DNA of 64,000 bases, taken from the IMG/VR virus record IMGVR_UViG_3300032092_003271, positions 32,920-96,919 of that record, one strand, 5' to 3'. The translations under genes were made by a program, and so were the position numbers. The notes under the pieces were generated by a model. It was not told the DNA's origin. It searched no databases and saw only the letters and a program-made list of their open reading frames with translations. This DNA is from a virus. Shown in pieces: positions 26,115-32,354 of this stretch (positions are counted from its first letter, which is position 1; every line of letters begins with the position of its first letter).

Positions 26115-26821
26115 GTACTCTATCAGGTGGTCCTAATATTGTGACCAATGGGTTGGTATTGTATTTGGATGCTGCAAACCCAAATTCATATGTTTCCGGA
26201 TCAACTACTTGGAGAGATATTTCTCGTAGTGTAAATAATGGGACATTGATAAATGGACCTACATACAGCAGTGCTAATGGTGGATCTATCGTTTTTGATG
26301 GTTCGGATGATTATGTAAATTTAGGTGTTAATTTAAATAATATTTTTATTGGTTCCTCATTCACCGTAAATATGTGGGTTTCTATTTCTATTAATTTACC
26401 GGACGGCAACGGTTATTCTCTAATATCTAACTATAGTGGTGATATTCCAACAAATAATGGGTTTCAATTAGGTTGGAGAGGTGGTTTGGGGGACACCTTA
26501 TACGCTTTTGGGGATGGGTATTTATCTCGTACACTAGATAACGTCACAGGATTAACCTCCAATGTTTGGTACAATATTACTTTTGTATATGTGAGAAACA
26601 CGTCAGGAAACATTTATTTAGATGGTATAAATAAAACCAATAATTCATTTACGAATACAGTTAACGCACCAAACCAAAATTTAAAATTAGGTGTAAGATC
26701 CGATAATAATACTTTCCCATGGTATGGTAAGATGGCAATCACCCAAGTCTATAATCGTGCACTAAGTGATTCTGAAATTTTACAAAACTATAACGCAATT
26801 AAATCACGATTCGGAGTTTAA
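26111..26821 (+). CDS. LamG-like fibre-associated protein 3
   Basis: Third tandem paralogue, 236 residues. It shows LVLYLDAANPNSYVSGSTT, FDGSDDYVNLG, SFTVNMWVSI, GNIYLDGINKTNNSF and the C-terminal EILQNYNAIKSRFGV. The start overlaps the preceding stop (ATGA). Sequence between the three copies has diverged mostly in predicted loops, as expected if each recognises a different glycan (inference). After it comes a 99-base gap with a promoter-like motif and a hairpin. Confidence 0.75.
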   Translation: MSTLSGGPNIVTNGLVLYLDAANPNSYVSGSTTWRDISRSVNNGTLINGPTYSSANGGSIVFDGSDDYVNLGVNLNNIFIGSSFTVNMWVSISINLPDGNGYSLISNYSGDIPTNNGFQLGWRGGLGDTLYAFGDGYLSRTLDNVTGLTSNVWYNITFVYVRNTSGNIYLDGINKTNNSFTNTVNAPNQNLKLGVRSDNNTFPWYGKMAITQVYNRALSDSEILQNYNAIKSRFGV

Positions 26822-26855
26822 TTTTTTTTTAAGGTAATAAACTTTGATAAGGTAA

Positions 26856-26894
26856 TATTTATCTATAAAACATAAATCAAAAGGTTTTCTTTTG
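26856..26894 (+). promoter_or_regulatory. TATTTAT motif followed by leader hairpin
   Basis: TATTTAT at 26856-26862 is followed by a 6-bp perfect stem (CAAAAG, 26878-26883, with CTTTTG, 26889-26894) around a 5-base loop. It ends 26 bases before the start of the repeat-adhesin gene. There is no T-run after it, so a leader structure fits better than a terminator. Confidence 0.4.
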
Positions 26895-26920
26895 GATAGG
26901 GGAAAAAAGAGAAAGAATAG

Positions 26921-29062
26921 ATGGCAAATGAATTTGTTGCAAGGCGTGGTATAACATCTTTGGGTGGTATTACATTACCATATACGGGAGTAAGCTCCAC
27001 ATATACAATCAATACAAACAATTATTTCATTGATTGTACAAGTGGGACATTTACTGTCACCCTTCCGACTGCGGTTGGTATTGCGGGTCAAACTTTTATA
27101 ATAAAAAATAGCGGAGCAGGAACAATAACCGTTGCAACGACAGGTGGTCAAAGTATAGATGGGACTACAACAAAAACATTAACACAATACGAGTCAATAA
27201 CCGTACAAAGTGACGGATCCAATTGGGCTATTGGTAGTACCGCTGAAACGGGAGGATCGGCAATACCAGGTTCAAACAATCAACTATTAACTTCAGATGG
27301 TGCAGGTGGTGCGATTGCAGAATCATTATTAACGTTTGATGGTACAATTACGTCACCGTATTTAAATGTCAATTCAGTAAAAATCGGAAGGGGTAATAAC
27401 AATGTATCAACAAATATTTCAATTGGCGGGATTGCGTTTAGTTCTGGATCAACAGGGTGTAATAATACTGCGATAGGTTTAAATTCTCTTAGTGCTAACA
27501 CAACAGGATCTTTCAATATTGCGATAGGAGGATCCACTTTAAGCGCATCAACTATAGGTAATAGAAATATTGCAATTGGTCACCAATCTCTTCAATCAGG
27601 TGCCGGACTTTGTAATAACGTAGCGATTGGATATAAGTCAGGGGCTCGTTTAGGTAACAATCTCACTCCAACCGATAATATTTTTATTGGGTGTCAAGCT
27701 GGTTACGGTGCAAATACAGGAAATGTTAGTTTTGGTAATATATTATCTGATAATATTGCTATTGGCAAAAAAGCAGGATGTAGTATAGGAAGTAAATACA
27801 ATCCCTCAATATATTGTGGTAATAGTGGATATCCTGATTATATCAATGAGTATGCCCCGGGTTGGGCAACTAGTGGTAAAAATGTTTTTATAGGAAACTA
27901 CGCAGGACAAAATGCCACACCACCATCACCCTGTTCCCCAGCCGCAACAATAATAGGATATAATACGGCAATTGGTCATTGTTCAATGGCCTCTACCACA
28001 TATGGTAAATTAAATACTGCAATAGGATATGCATCTTTAAAATCTAATACCACAGGTAACTACAACGTAGCGATTGGGTTACATTCTCTTTGTTCTAATA
28101 CGTCGGGAAATTTAAACGTAGCAATAGGTACTTGTGCGTTACGTTTAAATACGACCGGAATTCAAAATAATGCGATGGGGTTTAGATCACTAGGAAAAAA
28201 TACATCCGGGCTTAGGAACACGGCAATAGGATATAATACTTTATACGCAAATACGACAGGTACTGATAACTTGGCACTTGGTCATCGTTCTTTATTATTT
28301 AACACTACGGGAGGTAATAACATTGGTTTAGGGGTTTATGCATTACGAAATAATACTACTGGAAACCGTAATACCGCAATAGGTTCAAACGCGTTACGGT
28401 GCAATACTACATGTTCAGATAACACAGCAATAGGGTACTTTGCTTTAGCTTCAAATGATATCTCAAATTTTAACACAGCTATAGGGTCCAATTCCCAAAG
28501 GAATTCCAGCACAGGTGGTGCTAATACTTCAATAGGAACGGATAGTTTAAGGTTTAACACAACAGGTGGTGGTAATAATGCAATAGGTTCCCGTGCTTTA
28601 TATGCTAACACAACAGGTGATGGTAATACAGCAATAGGTAGGAATACTTTATGTTCAAACACAACTGGATTTTTTAACGTAGCTATAGGATTTTATTCTT
28701 TAAATAAAAATACAAATGGCTCACGTAATATAGCAATAGGTAGAGATTCTTTATATGGAAGAACATCCAATTGTGATACAATTGCTATTGGATATAAGGC
28801 TTTTCGTGGTGGTGGTGGTCCATTTTTTCCTGATACTTGTACTACATCCCACAATATTGGTATTGGTGCATATGTAAATTTTGCATGTAATACAGTAGGT
28901 TCTGTTATTATAGGTAGATGTGCTACATCTACGGCAAGTAATCAATTTGTGATTGGTAGTACTACTAATATAGTAGGAGCCGTTACCACAGAAACTTGTT
29001 CTGCAACTAAAACATGGTCTGTAGTAATTAATGGAGTAGCACAAAAAATTCTACTTGCTTAA
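26921..29062 (+). CDS. Tail fibre with YadA-head-like NxAIG repeats
   Basis: A 713-residue trimeric-adhesin-like fibre. The N-terminal part (1-115) is a beta domain common to phage fibres (TFTVTLPTAVGIAGQTFIIKNSG). From about residue 165 to 615 it is built of 20 or more repeats of the type NTAIG-x-SL-x-NTTG-x-N-x-AIG, the pattern of YadA/trimeric-autotransporter heads, which form left-handed beta-rolls. The C-terminus (VIGSTTNIVGAVTTETC...) could be the trimerisation or attachment end. The repeats are rich in Asn and Thr, similar to autotransporter regions glycosylated by BAHT enzymes (family knowledge), and a BAHT-like domain is encoded 4 kb away. Confidence 0.8.
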   Translation: MANEFVARRGITSLGGITLPYTGVSSTYTINTNNYFIDCTSGTFTVTLPTAVGIAGQTFIIKNSGAGTITVATTGGQSIDGTTTKTLTQYESITVQSDGSNWAIGSTAETGGSAIPGSNNQLLTSDGAGGAIAESLLTFDGTITSPYLNVNSVKIGRGNNNVSTNISIGGIAFSSGSTGCNNTAIGLNSLSANTTGSFNIAIGGSTLSASTIGNRNIAIGHQSLQSGAGLCNNVAIGYKSGARLGNNLTPTDNIFIGCQAGYGANTGNVSFGNILSDNIAIGKKAGCSIGSKYNPSIYCGNSGYPDYINEYAPGWATSGKNVFIGNYAGQNATPPSPCSPAATIIGYNTAIGHCSMASTTYGKLNTAIGYASLKSNTTGNYNVAIGLHSLCSNTSGNLNVAIGTCALRLNTTGIQNNAMGFRSLGKNTSGLRNTAIGYNTLYANTTGTDNLALGHRSLLFNTTGGNNIGLGVYALRNNTTGNRNTAIGSNALRCNTTCSDNTAIGYFALASNDISNFNTAIGSNSQRNSSTGGANTSIGTDSLRFNTTGGGNNAIGSRALYANTTGDGNTAIGRNTLCSNTTGFFNVAIGFYSLNKNTNGSRNIAIGRDSLYGRTSNCDTIAIGYKAFRGGGGPFFPDTCTTSHNIGIGAYVNFACNTVGSVIIGRCATSTASNQFVIGSTTNIVGAVTTETCSATKTWSVVINGVAQKILLA
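27418..28760 (+). repeat. YadA-head-like protein repeats
   Basis: Degenerate repeats of roughly 23 to 24 codons with conserved AIG and NTTG. DNA copies are diverged, so this is an old expansion maintained at the protein level. Confidence 0.75.
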
Positions 29063-29120
29063 AAAATGACTTTGACATTTAAATTGTAACACTTATGTTT
29101 TATTAAACAAAATAAAATTT

Positions 29121-29942
29121 ATGGTGCAAAAAGTATTTTATAATCCATCCATGCCTAGAGCAGGATCAACCTTGATTCAAAACATTTTAATGCAAAATCC
29201 CGATATCTATTCAACCCCTACTTCAGGTGTAATTGAATTTTTATTGAATGCGAGATCAGTATATTCTGCGGGTGATTCATTTAGGGCTCAAGATCAGGAT
29301 GAAATGAAAAAAGGATTCAAAAATTTCTGCAAAACAGGACTATATGGTTTCTTTGACGGAATTACAGACCGTCCATACGTAATAGATAAGAGTAGATCGT
29401 GGTTAGGTCACTTTAACTTCATTGAGTTTTTTACGGATGAAAAACCAAAAATGATTGTTATGGTCCGTGATTTACGAGCAATATTTGCTTCAATGGAGAA
29501 AAATTTCCGTAAACACCCCGACAAAGACCCAATGATTATTAATGGTGTTGAATTAAAAAACATGACTACCGCCGCTCGAGTTGATCATTTTTCAATTTCT
29601 CCACCCATTGGTCCGTCTATTGAGTGGTTATCTGAGGCAATACATCAAGGAATAGATAAAGATATTTTATTTATAAGATTTGAAGATTTGACAGTGGATC
29701 CTGAAACTGAATTAATAAAAATCTATAATTATTTAGAACTACCATATTTTAAACATGACTTTAATAACGTAGAACAACTAACAAATGAAAATGATGTTAT
29801 ACATGGTATTTTTGGAGACCATAAAATTAAACCTCAAGTAAAACCTGTAAAGGATAATTTTATTGAAATTCTTGGAAAAGAACAATGTGATCGTTTACGA
29901 GAACATTATGATTGGTATTTTAGAGCCTTTAACTATATTTAA
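29121..29942 (+). CDS. PAPS-dependent sulfotransferase
   Basis: Predicted transfer of sulfate from PAPS to a hydroxyl of a glycan, or possibly tyrosine. The 273-residue protein has the 5'-phosphosulfate loop as MPRAGSTLIQ (11-20) and the 3'-phosphate motif as VMVRDLRAIFASM near residue 115, with IRFEDLTVDPE following. These define the Sulfotransfer family. It lies just upstream of an APS kinase gene and a nucleotidyltransferase gene, so the phage seems able to help make the sulfate donor. No membrane anchor or signal is present, so the acceptor would be cytoplasmic: a virion protein glycan or a precursor (inference). Confidence 0.85.
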   Translation: MVQKVFYNPSMPRAGSTLIQNILMQNPDIYSTPTSGVIEFLLNARSVYSAGDSFRAQDQDEMKKGFKNFCKTGLYGFFDGITDRPYVIDKSRSWLGHFNFIEFFTDEKPKMIVMVRDLRAIFASMEKNFRKHPDKDPMIINGVELKNMTTAARVDHFSISPPIGPSIEWLSEAIHQGIDKDILFIRFEDLTVDPETELIKIYNYLELPYFKHDFNNVEQLTNENDVIHGIFGDHKIKPQVKPVKDNFIEILGKEQCDRLREHYDWYFRAFNYI

Positions 29943-29949
29943 TATTTAT
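29943..29949 (+). promoter_or_regulatory. TATTTAT motif
   Basis: The copy ends 12 bases before an ATG and is directly after the sulfotransferase stop. All flanking genes point the same way, so it sits on the coding strand. Confidence 0.4.
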
Positions 29950-29961
29950 AAAAAAAACAAA

Positions 29962-30198
29962 ATGGAAGAAACACAAACAACAGAACAAGTGCAACAACAT
30001 ATTAGTGCGGCATTTGACTCGGTTAATTTAATTAACGAAGAAATCACTAAAGAAATGACCGATGAACGTAAAAACACAATAAAACGTAATGGTGATCATC
30101 TTGAAATTATGATGGCAAAAGGTTGGTTTTTATCGGGATGTACTGAACAACAGATTATCGATATTAATAATTCTATTACTACGTCAAAGTCGTATTAA
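29962..30198 (+). CDS. Small hypothetical protein
   Basis: A 78-residue, mostly helical acidic protein (EETQTTEQVQQHISAAFDSVN... IIDINNSITT). The ATG at 29962 is preferred to an upstream one that overlaps the sulfotransferase gene by 80 bases, and it follows a TATTTAT motif. No known family is recognised. Its position between sulfotransferase and GT9-like genes may be incidental. Confidence 0.55.
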   Translation: MEETQTTEQVQQHISAAFDSVNLINEEITKEMTDERKNTIKRNGDHLEIMMAKGWFLSGCTEQQIIDINNSITTSKSY

Positions 30199-30210
30199 AA
30201 AATATTATAA

Positions 30211-31089
30211 ATGGAAGAAAAATATTTAGTGTGGCATATTCAGGGAGGTTTAGGTAAGAATGTTGCTGCAACATCATTAATAGACTCTTTATCTGTAAAA
30301 TATTCAGATAGGAAGATAGTGATAGTGGCATCATATCCCGAAGTATTTTTGAATCAAGAAAACATTTATAGAGTATATGGTTTAGGTAACACTCAATATT
30401 TTTATGATGATTATATAAAGGATAAAGATACTTTAGTATTTAGACACGAACCTTATTATGAGACTAATCATATACTAAAAAATAAACATCTATTATCCAA
30501 TTGGTGCAAATTATTAGGTATTGATTATGATTTTCAAAAACCAAAGTTATCTTTTAATTTTGCACAAAAAAGAATGTCTTTAAAATGGAAACGAGAAAAA
30601 CCAATTTTTTTAATTCAAACAAACGGAGGATCAATGATGTCAGACCAAGAATATTCTTGGGCTAGAGATTTACCATTTTCTATTTCATTAGAGGTTGTAG
30701 AAAAGTTTAAGGAAACTCATCACGTTATTCAAATTTGTAAACCGTCTTCATTAAAAATACCCGGAGTAGAAGTGATAAGTGATAATATGTCATCAATGGA
30801 GTTATTTACATTACTTTCGGTGACAGACAAACGATTGTTAATTGATTCTAGTTTACAACATGTGGCAACAGCAATGAATTTACCATCAACCGTAATTTGG
30901 ATTGCCACATCACCGACAAATTTTGGATATTCAATGCATAATAATATAGTTGCAAATCCACCTTCAGGTAACGTTAAATTAATTGGTTCTTATCTTTTTG
31001 ATTATTCTTTTGATGGTTTACCTCATGAGTGCCCTTATTACAGTTTGGATGAAATGTTCGACATTGATAAAATATTAGAAAGTTTATAA
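30211..31089 (+). CDS. GT9-like (heptosyltransferase-fold) glycosyltransferase
   Basis: The 292-residue protein has the features of a GT-B enzyme of the heptosyltransferase type: an N-terminal HIQGGLGKNVAATSLIDSL strand-loop-helix typical of GT9, and a C-terminal region with LIDSSLQHVATAMNLPSTVIW, corresponding to the donor-site D-S-x-x-x-H-x-A-x-A motif. It lies within the sulfation module, 12 bases downstream of a small gene and 2 bases before the APS kinase gene. Substrate is unknown; ADP-heptose or another NDP-sugar would be in line with the family. Confidence 0.7.
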   Translation: MEEKYLVWHIQGGLGKNVAATSLIDSLSVKYSDRKIVIVASYPEVFLNQENIYRVYGLGNTQYFYDDYIKDKDTLVFRHEPYYETNHILKNKHLLSNWCKLLGIDYDFQKPKLSFNFAQKRMSLKWKREKPIFLIQTNGGSMMSDQEYSWARDLPFSISLEVVEKFKETHHVIQICKPSSLKIPGVEVISDNMSSMELFTLLSVTDKRLLIDSSLQHVATAMNLPSTVIWIATSPTNFGYSMHNNIVANPPSGNVKLIGSYLFDYSFDGLPHECPYYSLDEMFDIDKILESL

Positions 31090-31091
31090 TT

Positions 31092-31544
31092 ATGATATAT
31101 TGGTTTACAGGTCAGCCTGGTGCGGGAAAAACCTCAATCGCAAAATCCTTAATCGAAAAATTACCAAATAACACGTTCCATGTTGATGGTGACGATTTAA
31201 GAGAAATCTTTAATAACAAAGATTATAGTGAAACGGGTAGAAGAAAAAATATTGAGTTAGCTCAACACCTAACACATTTCTTACACAATAAAGGAAATAA
31301 TGTTTTGGTTAGTTTGGTTTCACCGTATAGAGATCAAAGAGAAGACTTTAAAAATAAATTAAATGGGTCTATAATTGAGATATATGTCCATACTGAACAT
31401 ATAAGAGGACGGGAAGATTTCCGTGTCAAAAATTATGAAGAACCTATTGATAATTTTTTAGATATGGATACATCTGATGTTCTAATAGAAACATGTGTTA
31501 ATCAAATTCTAAATTATGAAAAATTACATAGCAAAGGCGGATAA
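31092..31544 (+). CDS. cysC: Adenylylsulfate (APS) kinase
   Basis: Phosphorylates APS to PAPS, the donor used by sulfotransferases. At 150 residues it is compact for CysC. It has the P-loop GQPGAGKT (7-14), the FHVDGDDLRE substrate segment (29-38), NIELAQHLTHFLHNKGNNVLV, and the VSLVSPYRDQRE motif. EIYVHTEHIRGREDFR follows, as in the family lid region. Upstream is a sulfotransferase, downstream a nucleotidyltransferase that overlaps its last 29 bases. Alternatives such as another small-molecule kinase are unlikely given the motif set. Confidence 0.88.
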   Translation: MIYWFTGQPGAGKTSIAKSLIEKLPNNTFHVDGDDLREIFNNKDYSETGRRKNIELAQHLTHFLHNKGNNVLVSLVSPYRDQREDFKNKLNGSIIEIYVHTEHIRGREDFRVKNYEEPIDNFLDMDTSDVLIETCVNQILNYEKLHSKGG

Positions 31545-31914
31545 AAAAACATCATCCACTGATAGACAATATTCTATGTTTGTGGGGCGATGGCAGCCCC
31601 TTCATTTAGGACATCAATGGTTATTTAACCAAGCTTTAGAAGAAGGTAAGAATGTTCTAATTTGTATTAGAGATGTTAAACCTGACGAAAAAAATCCTTT
31701 TACGCCTGAAGAGGTAAAATCTAATATAGAAAACCATTATGGTAATTTAATAACACAAGAACGTGTTAAAGTTATTGTGATTCCTGATATTGAGTCAATC
31801 AATTATGGTAGAGGCGTTGGTTATGATATTATCGAACATGTACCACCCCAAGATATTCACGATATTTCAGCCACTAAAGTTAGAGAACAAATGAGACAGG
31901 AGGGTAAGTTATGA
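31516..31914 (+). CDS. HIGH-type nucleotidyltransferase next to APS kinase
   Basis: A 132-residue nucleotidyltransferase with FVGRWQPLHLGHQWL (HLGH at 30-33) and ISATKVREQ (117-125), the two signatures of the cytidylyltransferase/NMNAT/ATP-sulfurylase superfamily. The start overlaps cysC by 29 bases; an internal ATG at residue 21 would also retain the core motif. Its tight coupling to cysC suggests a role in the same pathway, for example forming APS from ATP and sulfate, but NMN or other substrates are equally allowed by these motifs. It is not full-length ATP sulfurylase. Confidence 0.65.
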   Translation: MKNYIAKADKKTSSTDRQYSMFVGRWQPLHLGHQWLFNQALEEGKNVLICIRDVKPDEKNPFTPEEVKSNIENHYGNLITQERVKVIVIPDIESINYGRGVGYDIIEHVPPQDIHDISATKVREQMRQEGKL

Positions 31915-32354
31915 AAGAAAAAATAAAAAAATTCCAAATTAGATTTAACGTTAATAGCACATCTGAAATTGATCGATGGAGATTAATTACTGATGGTGAT
32001 GAAAAATTGGTTAAAGATATTATAATTGATGGTCACACCTACACTTCTATGGATTGGATGGAGGATATTAATGAATACAAATGGCATGTTAGTTGTGAAG
32101 GTTATGTAACAATAACTAACAATGTTGCATATGTTGTAACCGTAAAAGAAGATGCTGCTATGGTTAGACACATATTAAAAACAATCTCTTATCGTTTTTT
32201 AGGTACTTTAACAACGATTGTTACAGCGTATTCGTTAGGAGTTTCTTTAGAGTTGTCATCTTTATTAGGTATTGGTGAACTCATGATAAAACCAGTTATG
32301 TACTTCTTCCACGAAAGAATTTGGTATAAGTATGTAAGAATAGGTAATAAATAA
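31911..32354 (+). CDS. DUF2061-type small membrane protein with extra N-terminal domain
   Basis: A 147-residue protein. Residues about 86-140 match DUF2061 (AMVRHILKTISYRFLGTLTTIVTAYSLG... ELMIKPVMYFFHERIWYK), with two probable membrane helices separated by a short acidic turn. Residues 1-80 form a soluble domain with a conserved-looking DRWRLITDGDEKLV segment that I do not recognise. DUF2061 genes are often found near sulfate-activation genes in bacteria (from memory, not checked). The gene overlaps its upstream neighbour by 4 bases and its stop directly abuts the stop of the convergent 930-residue gene. Confidence 0.68.
   Translation: MKEKIKKFQIRFNVNSTSEIDRWRLITDGDEKLVKDIIIDGHTYTSMDWMEDINEYKWHVSCEGYVTITNNVAYVVTVKEDAAMVRHILKTISYRFLGTLTTIVTAYSLGVSLELSSLLGIGELMIKPVMYFFHERIWYKYVRIGNK

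Noticed and set aside
26878-26894. Rho-independent terminator before the YadA-like fibre
   Set aside because: The stem is short, AT-rich and not followed by a T-run; a leader hairpin is a better description.
31516-31914. Annotation as ATP sulfurylase
   Set aside because: The protein is too short for a full sulfurylase and its motifs are shared by several nucleotidyltransferases; context alone is not enough.
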